A stretch of DNA of 64,000 nucleotides from Sinonovacula constricta (Eukaryota; Mollusca; Bivalvia; Cardiida; Solecurtidae). Made by a program: the position numbers and the translations under genes. The DNA lies in contig CM017563.1 in assembly GCA_007844125.1 (NCBI GenBank), positions 39,725,749 through 39,789,748 on the forward strand. Direction: 5' to 3'. This document shows positions 1-11,448 of the stretch, one piece after another. The notes below the pieces were generated by a model. It had not been told where the DNA came from. It made no database searches and was given only the letters and a program-made list of their open reading frames with translations. Position 1 is the first letter of the stretch. Each line of letters opens with the position of its first letter.

Positions 1-297
1 AGACGGTAAACAAAGTGTCATTGCTATAGGTATGTAGCTTTGAGCATTTTAAATCTAAATGCTTAACTGTGCTATGCTTATTAAATCTAGATATCATGGC
101 CTGTCATATTACAGCACTGTGCATGGAGATAATGATTGAGCAGATACTAACAGAGATACGCAGCTCTTAAAAAAGTTCTTCGTGCGCAATTTTTACAAAA
201 GATACGTACATGCAAATTTACCCAACGCTGCAGGAAATGCGAGATTAGAGCTCTGTAAAACTGGTGTAAGCACCCCAATCAATCCATAATATCGATT

Positions 298-420
298 GGC
301 TGTTCCAAGGCGGTAACTGTCTGGTTTGCTCTTTTTGTTAAATGACTCGTCACAGATTTATTCTTATTTTTTACATTTGGCTTGCATGTGAATACCTTTT
401 TCAAATTTTGGTTTCCCATA
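298..420 (+). repeat. Dispersed repeat R1, copy 1
   Basis: It starts with GGCTGTTCCAAGGCGGTAAC and runs through CTCTTTTTGTTAAATGACTC and TTTTTACATTTGGC. The same order of blocks occurs at 8864-8985 (plus), 50573-50696 (minus) and, more loosely, 6895-7048 (minus). The family appears to start at a TGTTCCAAGGCGGTAACT end and finish near a TTTGTCTAGAGG-like end. No coding capacity or tRNA head is visible. Confidence 0.5.
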
Positions 421-910
421 TATGCTTTTTGCAATAGCACAATACCAATGAAGTAGATAATAACACACACTATCACAGTAGTAGACTACTGGCAAACTAG
501 TATGTTAGAAAATTTAAAATGGTTATTAAACAAATATGGACTTATATTTACCCATGTTTGCGTCCTAAAATAGTTATTGCCAACCTTAATCATGTAATTA
601 TGTTTCTATTTGTAATAGCTAAGTTTTGTATAAAAATGATGTGGGGTTTTTTTCTACTGATTTTTGTGTAGATCTTATTAAATTAAGTCTTTTATTTTCT
701 TTTTTTTATATTTTTGTTTTTGGCGTGTAGTGATTATCTCCTTTTGATTTTAATGACGTCAGTTTTGCACACTTATTTCCAGTCGCCAATCTTTACGATG
801 TTATGGCATTCGTATTTTTGTTTCTATCAATCGTCCTTACAACAAAGGGTGTTTTTTTTAATTGTCTGCGTTGCTTTGGATATCCTACTCCCGTGATCCT
901 TCATGTTTTA

Positions 911-1185
911 TGACCAGCCGCAATAACTTAAGTGGTAGAGCGTCAGCTTGCGGATCGGGAGGTCGCGGGTTCAAACCCCGTCTGGATGAAACCAAAGACT
1001 TTAAAGTTTATAGTAGTGGCTTCCCTCCTAACGCTCGGGGCTAAGGGGACAACATTACGTCTGACTCGTCGGTGTCAGTATAATGGACTGGCTGGGTTCA
1101 TTCCTCGGGCACCTCATAAGTGCCCCTGTGCTATAATGATAGAAATGTCGCTGCACAATATCGGCAAAATGCCAGCATATCCAAC
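911..1185 (+). mobile_element. tRNA-derived SINE, family 1, in intron of paralogue A
   Basis: A tRNA-like head at about 911-990 carries an A-box-like stretch (TTAAGTGGTAGAGCGTC) and a B-box-like stretch (GGGTTCAAACCCC). A body of about 200 bp follows, including GTAGTGGCTTCCCTCC, CTAAGGGGACAAC and CACCTCATAAGTGCCCC. Head and body recur together at 48007-48255, which defines a repeat family. The anticodon arm does not pair well, so it is not a functional tRNA. It lies 40 bp upstream of a coding exon of the BRICHOS gene, inside an intron. Tail-sharing SINE families are known in bivalves, but I cannot assign a family name. Confidence 0.75.
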
Positions 1186-1223
1186 CTCATCCCATGTTTT
1201 ATGTTTTGGAGTATATTTTACAG

Positions 1224-1744
1224 TGGATAACCGATACAATGGCCCCACGACTGAAGCACATGGAACTAACGACCATTGACGTACCACGAGAGATGCTCTC
1301 CCCGAGAGCCAAGGATATGTGCAAGTTCAGTAATGTCTACTGGATGTTGGTTGAAACTTATTGTAAGTAATTGTTCTAGTTTTGAGTATATTTGTAAAAG
1401 TTTGATACTTTTTCTTGCACTCTTCAGCATTAGAATTCCGGAAGCAATAGGCTAATCGAACCGTGGCCGATTATTTAGTGTCACAGACTTGTAACTCCAT
1501 ATTCTCTGATGGTATGTGTATGGATTCTCCCTCAACCGACATAGCCTGTCTTCGTTTAAATGATCAAGATCACAAATAATCCAATAATAACATACAAGTA
1601 TATGTTTCAGCTCCTAGCAATGGTACCCACGTTCAGAAGAGAGCAGCTATGGCATTAGCCGGGTCACATTGCTGTTGCACTTGTGGACGATGCTGTAGTT
1701 GCGGAATGAGCTCTGGCAGCATGGCCATGGCTGCGGCAAAGTAG
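1224..1744 (+). CDS. BRICHOS-family membrane protein, paralogue A, last two exons (partial)
   Basis: Two exons are visible, 1224-1362 and 1611-1744, separated by a 248-bp GT-AG intron with the junction in phase 1. The first begins after TTTTACAG with Trp-Ile-Thr-Asp and contains the C-terminal BRICHOS cysteine in KDMCKFSNVYWML. The second encodes NGTHVQKR, a short linker and the tail HCCCTCGRCCSCGMSSGSM, ending at a TAG at 1742-1744. Exon boundaries, phases and protein match the last two exons of the complete gene at 22783-27217, so this is a tandem paralogue on the same strand. Exons 1-4 are not recognisable in 1-1223 and should lie left of the window. No frameshift or internal stop is seen, so it looks functional. 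An AATAAA at 2064-2069 may be its polyadenylation signal. The role is inferred from the complete copy. Confidence 0.85.
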
Positions 1745-2063
1745 ATGCATTGTAATAGCTTCCTGTGCCCTTTAAGAACTTCATTGCATGTGAATTCGTC
1801 TGGCCCCCTCAGCTGATCTACAACAATAAGGACGAAAATGAGACAAGCCGAAAGAGTACGAATAAGAAGAGGAAACTGAGCATACTCGTGTAGTAAAACC
1901 TCAACAAATTTGGCTATATAACGTGGTGTTCTATTGTTATAATATTAGCTTTCGTAGTCTTAAGCTTTGTAGTCTTAAGCTTTGTCTATGACATTATTGC
2001 AATGATTTGGACTTATGCGGGTCTTTTCATGTGAATTTCATGTAACAGCTGCCACATATGTCA

Positions 2064-2069
2064 AATAAA
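2064..2069 (+). promoter_or_regulatory. Candidate polyadenylation signal of BRICHOS paralogue A
   Basis: An AATAAA hexamer lies 320 bases after the stop of paralogue A. It is the first canonical signal downstream in this orientation that I noticed. In AT-rich DNA such hexamers arise by chance, so only position supports it. Confidence 0.35.
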
Positions 2070-2934
2070 TGATTTATTTAGGAAGTGTATCCTTTATGCG
2101 AACCTCTGTCAGTTTTATTGCTGTTGACGTTGTTGTTGTTTAGTTTTGTATCTGACTCAGAGTTTTGTTGTTGATTTTTTATTGTGTCACTTCAGTAGAG
2201 GTTACATAAAATAGATCTAAAAAGACGATGTGTATAGCAAGCCCCGAATCATTTTCTGATCGCGTTAGATCAAACTTCCATAAAATGCAAAAAAGAGCAA
2301 TAAAAAAGATGTTAATTTAGGCGATTGAATTGCGTAGTCAGTCAAAAGTATTTTGTCAGTTTTACAAAAGAATCTATACAAGATTGTACAGCGCGGTGTA
2401 TATTTTATAATAAGAGGAACCAGTTTATAAGCACTTAGCATAATAATTAAAATGACTTGCTATATAGGCATTTTCTTCTCTTGTCAGTTTCATTTCACGC
2501 AATTCATTTCTCAGATCTGTCAACTATCTGACAAAACCAACGACCGAGGCATTTCCTGTTGCATATTTGTTCTTTTTTAGATGAACATCTATTTACCTCT
2601 TCAACGGAATGTTTATTAGCTTTTGTTAACTGTCAAGGAAAGTAAATGAATTCCTGCCGTCTACTGCGAATATGTGTGAAAGAAAAGTTCATGTTATAAT
2701 TTTATTTATGCTATATTTTATATGTATTGATAAAACAATAAATGCATGATAATTGCGTATATTATTAAATATAAATACGTGTTGGCGTTGTTGTTTATTT
2801 GTGGGGCTTTTTATTTTTGGTGTTTATTTATTTATTTACTTAATTGTACTTTCGGTGAAATGCCGCATGAATAATTTAATTTCAAAAAACAAGACCTGGT
2901 TGAACGACGATGAAAACTTGACATAATATTATTT

Positions 2935-3215
2935 GTTTATTGTTTGTTTATTGGGTTTATTGTCCCACCAACAGTATTTAATTTATCAGGAGACGGTGTT
3001 CGCTTGAATCCGTTGTACATGTAATGCTGCCTTCACTATGTATAGCATGACGTGAACACCTGGCATGATGACACACTTAGTCACATTATCCTGGCACCGG
3101 GCCAACCAGTCGTGGAACTGCCCTTTTATTTGCTACCACTACATGCACCGTTTTAACAGGCCTCCTTCATGGAGACGACCCTCTACCGATTGCGCTACCA
3201 GGTGCGGTATGAAAT
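2935..3215 (-). mobile_element. tRNA-derived SINE, family 2
   Basis: Read on the minus strand, it starts with a tRNA-like head (CACCTGGTAGCGCAATCGGT, then AGAGGGTCG). A body follows with CCACGACTGGTTGGCCCGG, ATAATGTGACTAAGTGTG and GTGAAGGCAGCATTACATG, and the tail is GGGACAATAAACCCAATAAA. The same head, body blocks and AATAAAC-type tail occur at 18364-18605 (plus) and 29257-29560 (minus). The tRNA-derived promoter and poly-adenine-rich tail are typical of SINEs. The B box is eroded in this copy. Confidence 0.7.
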
Positions 3216-4802
3216 AATATTACCTGTGATCACGAATTTATATACAAACATACTTGCACTGCACTATGTTTTGATGTTGTCCAAACAACTATTTTATAAG
3301 TTACGTAGTTAAAAATGAAACAATAGGTGTAAATAACCAGAGTAACAGCATCTACGATGCTATTCGTAAATTTTTACTGTAAAATAAGCGTAAAAATTCA
3401 ATTAGTATAAAGGTTTAAGACAACGCTTATAAAAGGCTAAAACAATACTTGGCACACAAAAATATTAAGTATGAGTCGATAATGTACTTATTTTAAGGTT
3501 TACATAGTTTACTATAACATCTCAGCATTCCAGAATCATGCGATATTCACCAACATATCGATAAGGAACTGTCTATAAATAAACATTCCAAACTTCCTTC
3601 TATATGAGCATGCCACCGCTTAGGCACCCGCCTTAGTAGCTCCAGTTTCCTTGTGCGTCAAATAATTTAGTTATAAATTCAAAATGCATACATGTTTGAC
3701 ATTTGTTGTGACACCGAGTCAAAACCAGTACGGTACATGTACTTCAGAGCATTGTTTACTAAAAATGTAAGTTGTATTTTTGTTGAGTTTATAATAGGCG
3801 TATTTACTGACACATTGTAAAAACATCTACGATTTAATAGTGCAGCATATTAAAATGGAAGTAGGTAATTAATAATTACTACATGTAGCTGCTTCTTTCA
3901 TTTCAAATATGGTTCATTATTTGGTTTAAGCAAAACGATGTAAGAAGATCTATGCAGGCAGTCTCAAGTAAACATGAAAATACTATCTAGTTCTTTTCAC
4001 TGGCAATTAAAATGTGTGTGTATGTGTTTTGGAACATATTCCTATGAAGGTTGTATTATGAAAAGGTGGTTGATTGCTCATCTTCGAAACGTCATTTCCA
4101 TATGCATTAAAACATCAGGACGCGGTCACTAACTTTCAGTGCATCTAATATACATGTAATCAATAACTGCTTTGCGGTAGGAAAGAGTGTACGCCTTACC
4201 AAATGTACTTTTTATGATGACACGATACAATAATAAGGTTTGACGCATGTCATGCCATTCCTAGATACAGGCAAAGAATATTTATATTACACTGATAAGG
4301 ATTTGATGACATATTTGACAAACTATAACAAAACATGTATTTTTGATTTAGTAAAAGTTACCTTTTCAACTAACCATTTTCATTTTTCATTTGTTGTAGT
4401 AAAAGCACATTTTCTCTTCCCCTTTAATGAGACGTTAAATGACGAAGTTTGTAAATCCCCAGAGCTGTCTTTAACAAATTCTAACTCGATTCAAGTCAAG
4501 TTTGGCTGTCGCCAGCAACAAACGAGCGCTATGTTGTGTATAGGCCTTGTTTTCCATATAGTTGTTTAAGCCATGTATTGTAAATAATAGTTTCTTTTAC
4601 ACATAAATTAATCGCCTGAAGGCAAAAACAACAAAGTCTGCAGTTGGTCTTAAACAAGTACAACGTTTTGATTAATTTCTTTGATCTGGTGAGTTTGTTT
4701 GGTAAACAAATCTCCTGGGAATGGAAATGTCGTTATCTGTATATGAAATTCTGATTAGATCTGTATGACGCAAAAACCTATGCTGTAATAGATATTTTAC
4801 GA
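3216..4802. other. AT-rich non-coding stretch
   Basis: I see no recognisable gene, RNA or element here. The longest open frame starts at an ATG at 4252 and runs to 4569 (plus, about 105 codons). It has no recognisable domain and no flanking splice signals that extend it. Confidence 0.5.
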
Positions 4803-4804
4803 TC

Positions 4805-4868
4805 GAAACTACTACCACTTCTACTACTACTTGTACTAATAATAATATTACTTCTACTACTACTACTT

Positions 4869-4923
<55 letters not shown>

Positions 4924-5045
4924 AACTACAACTACTACTACTACTTCTGTCATCATCATCACCATCATCATCATAATCATCATCGCCATCATCATCATCC
5001 TCATCTTCATCATCATCATCATCCTCATCATCCTCGTCTTATCGT
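4805..5045. repeat. Compound (TAC)n and (ATC)n microsatellite
   Basis: Nearly perfect ACT/TAC triplets run to about 4942 and then switch to CAT/ATC triplets to about 5045. The minus-strand translation is a meaningless poly-Val then poly-Met stretch. Confidence 0.9.
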
Positions 5046-5261
5046 CACAATCATCGTCACCATCGTTTAATCGGCATCACCACCATCATTTAGCTGATAC
5101 ATGTAAAAAAATTAAAGCATATCAATCAACTGAATGAAACCTTGAATTGTTTTTTATCAGTACTAGTTTCATAATGTTACGAATCTTACGTACCAACAAC
5201 ATTGATATTTACATGGAGTTTGCAACAAAAAAGTATACCATTGATAACCTTTTATTGGCCT

Positions 5262-5575
5262 CGGTTAGAGCTAAGGCTCCCGACAAAGGTCCTCTACACA
5301 GTGTTATACTTACAGCTCTGCTGATTCACCCAATCCACTACGCCAATCATATAAATGCACCAAATAGCTTTCTAAGTTAAAATCCTGGCATAGAGTGCTA
5401 GCCTGTATCTCAGCTTGCAAGAAGGAAGTGCAGCAGATTCCCTCTAATGCTTTTCAATCAAAATACAAATCGATTAATGGTGTTAACTACGGAAAATGTG
5501 TGTGTCTGTACTTTAATATTTATTATTTGACAGTCGTCAGCGCGACGTTATGGCCTGGTCTAATTATTTTCAATT
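5262..5575 (+). repeat. Dispersed repeat R2, copy 1
   Basis: Blocks in order are GAGCTAAGGCTCCCGACAAA, TCCTCTACACAGTGTTA, CACCCAATCCAC, GGAAGTGCAGCAGATTC and TTGACAGTCGTCAGCGCGAC. The same order occurs at 30139-30415, with GAGCTAAGACGTGC, TCCTCTACACTTTTAC, GAATCCACCCAC, GGAAGTGCAGCTCTTC and TTGACAGTGGTCACTGAGAC. The two are diverged, about 290 bp long and in the same orientation. No coding potential is evident. Confidence 0.5.
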
Positions 5576-6626
5576 AAATGCCATCCTTAAGGTAACGCGT
5601 GTACAATTAGTTTAGCCTGTTTTCCAATGAAACTGCAATTAAGCATTGCATTCGGTACAAAACAATAAAAGCAAAAAGTGAACAACACAGAGATAGACTT
5701 GCACACACAATTCACACTGAAGTCTGCATGAAAACGTCCGGGCTGCAGCCCTACATATGTAAAGGGTCGAAAAGATGTATACGAAGACACAGTGGCTCGT
5801 GCTGTAAAGTGCCAAAGAAGATATCCCGTGTCTGGATCCGAGCATTTTTGACCTGATAGTTTGTTGTTGTTTTTCTTCCTTTTTATTTTCATTGTACATC
5901 ATTGAAAACATCATTGTACTGAGTTATCTTCTTCGATTTTCATTACGCATTTAATGTTGTCTTCATTTCACACAAAAACAACAACAACAGACGATATACA
6001 TGTCATAAGATTATATAATTTTAATTATATTTTAAAATACCTAAAATTATAATTATTTTGCATCAATAAAAATATCATTTTTTGTTTAAGCTCTCCGTCT
6101 TATTTGTAAAGTCAAACCTAACAATATTCGTTTAAATGCCAAAAAAGTAAGCATAAACTGTTGTTTTTTTATTTGGAAGCAGCTCATGATCAATATATAT
6201 CATGTCAGTTCTTCATGGGCAATTAATCACAATATTTTGATATTTCTCACGAGAGAATGACATCACATCGTGGTAATCGCACACTTGAATAATAGATTAA
6301 ATCAACTGCTAAATACATGTACAATAATGACAAGTAAGTCTGACGTTAACTGACGAATAGCTGGTTTATGACCGCCGCTCTGGAGAGCGTCTTATAGGAT
6401 GCATTTTTATGGGGAGGAGAGTCTAGCTGGCAAGAACAGAAAATCACAGCTGTTCTGTGAGAGAAGTTATAGAGAAAAGCACCGAGTATTCTAGTGTTGA
6501 ACATTGTAGCTTGTAACAATAATGTGTAGCTTGCAATTATAAACAGGCAGATGTTGGCGAAGCATTGTTTAACAAAACAAAACAAAAGTCAAAATACAAA
6601 TCGATTAATGGTGTTAACTACGGAAA
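5458..6626. repeat. Perfect 38-bp direct repeat, 1.13 kb apart
   Basis: The 38 bases at 5458-5495 and 6589-6626 are identical, including TCGATTAATGGTGTTAACTA, and sequence on both sides differs at once. The first copy lies inside repeat R2. The 1.1 kb between them has no recognisable gene. Confidence 0.8.
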
Positions 6627-8282
6627 TACCGATGTTAGCAGTGCAGCTTGTAAATACACATGTAGCAGAGAACAAGGAAAACAAACAAAGTAGCAAATGC
6701 TTTCCTTCCCGTCAGAGTTAGGGTTCGTTAATGTGAATTGTCTATGTAATTAATTGACAGTGTAAGAGGGTGTTTAGTTCCAAGGACAATCATCTTTTTC
6801 TTTACAGCGCATGCTCTCTCTGGTGCATTGGATGTCTCACAGTCTATTTCTTTTTTTTGTTATTGGACAATGATTACCTTGCCTTTACTAAAAATGAAAA
6901 GCAACCCCGTTACATAAACTGCCAAGAAAGAAATAGCATTTCCGTAAGGTCAAAAAGAAAACAGCAACCAACACATATATTTAAATCTAAACTACCTCTA
7001 GACCAAGGCAAACAGGGTAAATGTAAATGTGACAAAGAAAAACGAAATCTAAATGTTTGGTTGTAGTTGTCTGTTCATGGTTGTTTTATTTCAGGCAAAA
7101 TGAACCAAAGTCCAATGTATGTTAAAAGAAAATATACGTAACAATACATACAGGATGAATTAGATGACAAGGTATATTACATGCACAGGGTTTTTTTGTA
7201 CGACCGCCAAACTGCACAAGTAACAAAGTTGTGATAATGAATATGTAACTCGTGTAAATTATATAAATTATGTATTTATGTTCAAACAACAAATTAAATC
7301 AGTAAGTGTTCTTTTCGAAATTATATCTTTCTGCGTAAGCCAGTATAACAAATTCCTACATTATTGTTTAAATTTCTTTCGCAGCAAAAGGAACATGCCT
7401 AGAATAACAATATTTTTGGATGTTCATGCTCATTCTTCAGTTTCTCAAAATGTTCTGTTATACTGCTGCTTATCTTCTTGTACCTTACCTACTTACAAAA
7501 CATATTTTTTAAATAATTTGGAAACATCCAGCGAAAAATGTTTTTATTCCTGTTAATTAACGCTAGGACATCATGCATATGCGCAATAAGACGGACTGAA
7601 TTGAATATAGAACAACGGTATGAGTTGAATGCATGATGTTACCTTTACGATTTCAAGTCTTCAACAAGTGTCAAGTATTTTCCTATATGTATACATACCT
7701 TTCATATCTTATCCTTTAACTATTAGAAAAATGCTTTAAAATATCATTCGTGCATATTTACACACATGTATTTAAATGCAAAATGAGAACACATCAGCTT
7801 GCTTTATATTACTTAACAATAGAAAAGAGTAATTATTTTCTGAGGTTTATATTCCTGTCTTTAAATCGATAACATCGATTTCTTTTCTTAACATACCCCT
7901 TTTTCATCTTTGCTTTGCAATTAAATGTTAAGTTTATAATTATTGAAAGAGTTCATCTACATGTAGTTTTGACAGCCGTCGAAAATGTTTACTTAGCTAT
8001 TTTATACGTTTTTTACGTTTTCAAGGGATTTCTTCTCAAACAGTGGAGCTGCTTATAAATAATGAGTAAATGTATGCCATGCATATAGTTGTAGCAGACA
8101 TTGAGTGATGGTGTTAATGTGAAAAAATGCTTCTAATTAGAACGTAGGTTGTGTGTTTTAAACGCATTTAGCTTTACTATGTCGATGCCCATCAGTTATA
8201 TATATATTTACATATATATTTGAGACAACATATATTCAGGATAGAATATGTCGATATTTAATGTGGATTTAATGTGTTTATC
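6627..8282. other. AT-rich non-coding stretch
   Basis: Apart from the diverged R1 copy at 6895-7048, I see nothing recognisable. Open frames near 6770-7066 and 7278-7556 have no recognisable domain and overlap repeat sequence or AT-rich DNA. Confidence 0.5.
6895..7048 (-). repeat. Dispersed repeat R1, diverged copy 2
   Basis: On the plus strand, CCTCTAGACCAAGGCAAACA followed by GGGTAAATGTAAATGTGACA (about 7000-7040) matches the same segment of the copy at 50573-50696 almost exactly. The opposite end is poorly preserved. Confidence 0.45.
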
Positions 8283-8470
8283 AGATTTACGCCATTGAAA
8301 GGTTCATAAAACAATCACCAGATTTTTAATTGTTACAGCGGAAGACTTTGGCAAATAACCGGGTGCTGAAATATACATTGCTTTTTGATTAAAGCGAACA
8401 TATCTCAGTTCCGACCCGCTTATGTTTTGAAGCTCCTACCTTGCACTTATAAAAACAGTCCTCAAAATGG
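8283..8470 (+). repeat. Dispersed repeat R3, copy without microsatellite
   Basis: Contains TTACAGCGGAAGACTTTGGC, GCTGAAATATACATTGCTTT, TTGATTAAAGCG and CAGTTCCGACCCGCTTATG. These blocks match the repeats at 36455-36715 and 47380-47600, and the last block matches 10965-10990. Confidence 0.55.
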
Positions 8471-8863
8471 CCTTCTTCTTGTTCATATTTGATTTTGTAA
8501 CACAACAACCATGACATGTTTATGCAAAATCTTTTAAAACACACGTTCCTTGCATACCTTGTAAAAAGGTTTCAAAAATATGTTTAACTTAAGCAGAACA
8601 AACATTTTTGATCATATTGTACTGCTTGGTTAAACATGTTTTTAGCTTAGTTTTAACGAAAGAGGGTCGTTTTTCAGTTCTCAAATCACAGCCTTAGGTT
8701 TAGCCGTTATTTTTTATCATTTTAGCATGTCTTAGGTTTTGGAATATAGACACCAATGCAGATGTGGTCCGAGTATTTCAATTGCTAAAAGCGCATTATC
8801 TAATTGCAATAATAAATACGTAGTTCATTATGGCAGTATTAATGTCTTTTACATGATACATCA

Positions 8864-8985
8864 GACTGTTCCAAAGCGGTAACTGCTTATGTGTGTGTGT
8901 GTGTGTCTTGTGTGTGTTATGTCTCGTCTCTGCGTTTTTTCCACTTTTACATTTACCTTGTTGGCCTTTGTCTAGAAGTAGTTTA
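8864..8985 (+). repeat. Dispersed repeat R1, copy 3
   Basis: It starts GACTGTTCCAAAGCGGTAAC, contains a short (GT)n tract, then GTTATGTCTCGTCTCTGCGT, then ACATTTACCTTGTTGGCC and ends TTTGTCTAGAAG. It matches 50573-50696 on the opposite strand over its whole length. Confidence 0.55.
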
Positions 8986-9087
8986 GACTTAAATATCTGT
9001 GGTAATTCTTATTGGACCTTTTCTTATTTTTCTATACATCAATAGAAATGAACAAAACTCAGAGGGGCCATATATCTATATTAAAAT

Positions 9088-9168
9088 TAGGGATGTCAAC
9101 GGATATCCGGATATCCGTTCGAATCCTCGGATATCCGAATCGTCTTTGGTATCCGGATATTCGCTTAA
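9088..9168. repeat. Cluster of CGGATATCCG palindromes
   Basis: After TTAGGGATGTCAACGG come at least five GGATATCC or closely related units within 75 bp, in both phases (GGATATCCGGATATCCG, CGGATATCCGAATCG, GGTATCCGGATATTCG). The GGGATGTCAACG start followed by nested palindromes resembles the sub-terminal region of some DNA transposons. I cannot find a matching second end. Confidence 0.6.
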
Positions 9169-10364
9169 AATGTCAAATTTTAAACATTTAATTAAATGTT
9201 TTGGCCATTTTGCTAAGTTATCTTTCTGCTGTCATGTCAGTGTGCATTCACACATACGCAGGTGTAACGGATTATCGACAGGTGGTGACAGGTGGTGACA
9301 CGCTGTATCGTATATTTGGCTTCACAGTTTCAGAAATGCGCTAAAGCATGATGGTAATTTTTAATTTAAAATATATTATATTTGAAAGTATGTCAAAAAT
9401 ATATATACACGATGTTTCAGAGCTATAATTGGTGTACATGGGTACATGTAATAAACTAGCTGCTTTGCAACGTCGCACAAAGTGAATAGGTTCGGAACTA
9501 TTTTCTCTTGGAACACTATCGCCGTATAGCGTTTTAACATGAGTAAATATTCGACTATAAACAGTGCATGTATTATATTATAAATAAAGCATTAACTGGT
9601 GAGGCAACTTCAGCCCTCTATCAGGGGGAACTGCCATTGTTCGTTTGCAATGTGGACTCAAAGATCTGAACGTACAACTTTTAAAAGGGTATGGTACCAA
9701 TATATAAGCAATTAAATGTACTTATAATGTATAGAGAATCAAAGCAGTGGCTGGCATTCAAAACTCTTTGCAATAGAATTGTATAAACTTGTCATCAACT
9801 AAATACATTAATGCCGATTGATTTACTATGTCATTTTGAATGCGGAATGTGTTTGTTGAAATTTAATGTATTATTTTTTAGAAATACTATTTAGTGTCCC
9901 GTTTTTAATAAGCATATGCAAAATATTTTATCTAATTTGGATCATGAAAAGATTTGTCGTTATTTTATTTTTTATATTGAATATTTTATCTGAATATACA
10001 TGTCATAGATCGGAATTTTTCATGAGAATATTGTTTGTGTTACAGACAAATGAGACTATCGATTGAGGATATAATTGGACAGTGGAATGGCTGCCAGGCG
10101 GATATCTGTCATCAGCATCAATTAAAGTTAATTGAATGATAGCTGCTTAGTCATGATTCCAATTGAAGTCAGACTATTTTGTTCAACAGTTTTTGATCAA
10201 TGGAATAAGCTATATAAATTAATCATTTATACTAATTTATACCTGCTTTGAGGTTGATATAAATTTGAGTACCTGCGTGGGGTTTTGTGATATTAACAAA
10301 GGAAGCAAACAAATACGATAAGCCGGTCTGTAAAATTGTATATTGTCCGAAAAATAACTATGAA

Positions 10365-10365
<1 letters not shown>

Positions 10366-10409
<44 letters not shown>

Positions 10410-10584
10410 CAGACAGACAGACATACAGAGACAGAGAGAGACAGAGACACAGAGAGAGAGAGAGAGAGACAGAGAGAGACAGAGAGAGACAGAGAGACAG
10501 GAAGCGAGATAAAAAGACACAGAAAGAGACAGAGAGAGAGACGGAGAGAGAGACAGAGAGAGAGACAGAGATAGAGACAGAGAA

Positions 10585-10660
<76 letters not shown>
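10366..10660. repeat. (AG)n / (ACAG)n microsatellite
   Basis: Interrupted AG and ACAG repeats to about 10600, then a purer (AG)n tract to 10658. All open frames on both strands here are Ser-Leu or Arg-Glu low-complexity translations. Confidence 0.9.
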
Positions 10661-10662
<2 letters not shown>

Positions 10663-10869
10663 TGTTTCCTTAGTACATACATCACCAGACTGACCCGAAT
10701 CTTCACAATAACATTTCATAAACGCAGTTAAGAATCTTGTTTCTGGATCATTTAAAATTAGAATAAAATGCACTTTTATGGGGGTGCAACTGTCTACACT
10801 TGCAACATTATCCTTATAAATCGCATCAAGAGTCTGGTGAACGTTGTTATTTTGATTAATAAATAACTA

Positions 10870-11005
10870 TGCAAGGAGACAATGCAAATTTCAGTGAATG
10901 CTTAAACAAAATAATTAACAGTGAAATATATATTGTCTTTTTTTTTCTATTTTAGAGCAACATAATCCAGTTCCGACCTGCTGGTGTTTAGAAAAACACG
11001 TAGTC
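10870..11005 (+). repeat. Dispersed repeat R3, diverged copy
   Basis: Carries TTTCAGTGAATGCTTAAACA, GTGAAATATATATTG and CCAGTTCCGACCTGCTGGTG. These parallel the R3 copies at 8283-8470 and 36455-36715. It again lies downstream of a long microsatellite (10366-10660). Confidence 0.4.
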
Positions 11006-11403
11006 AAGAAGATATTTTGCACATTAACAATACTTAACATTCAAGTGATATATTTATTCTCAAGTTTGTTTCGACGCAAGTTGTCTACAGTTGTACAATT
11101 TATCTGAATTATTTACCAGTTCAATTAGTACCTTGTCGGACGACAACATTTTCTTTCTTCTTTTTACTTACTTTGTTCTCGCAACGCAGTTAATTACCCA
11201 ACAAAATTATTTGATACAATGAAATTGTTTTGTTTTTTAAAAGTTGAAAGGAAATTTGCCTTTAATAATGACAGCAAATGTGTATCGAGTTTTAGATCTT
11301 GCATCATATTTTTTGTTATATTTTGCAGATTCTTTTTGCAAAACACTGTTTTAGTGTAATTCGTTTTGAACTCATTTCGTTTTGAACTTTAAAGGCAAAT
11401 GTC

Positions 11404-11448
11404 TTGTTGTTGTTGTAATTGTCGTTGTTGTTGTTGTTGTTGTTGTGA
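11404..11448. repeat. (GTT)n microsatellite
   Basis: Interrupted TTG triplets. The stretch on either side (11006-13008) is AT-rich, with no gene I can recognise. Confidence 0.8.

Noticed and set aside
4252..4569. Plus-strand open frame of about 105 codons
   Set aside because: No recognisable domain, no splice sites that extend it, and composition like the surrounding AT-rich DNA. It is the sort of frame expected by chance in 64 kb.
4672..5031. Long minus-strand open frame rich in Met and Val
   Set aside because: It is a translation of the TAC/ATC microsatellite. The same applies to frames over the tracts at 10237-10773, 19691-20011, 26467-26715, 36035-36445, 40471-40785 and 46641-47042.
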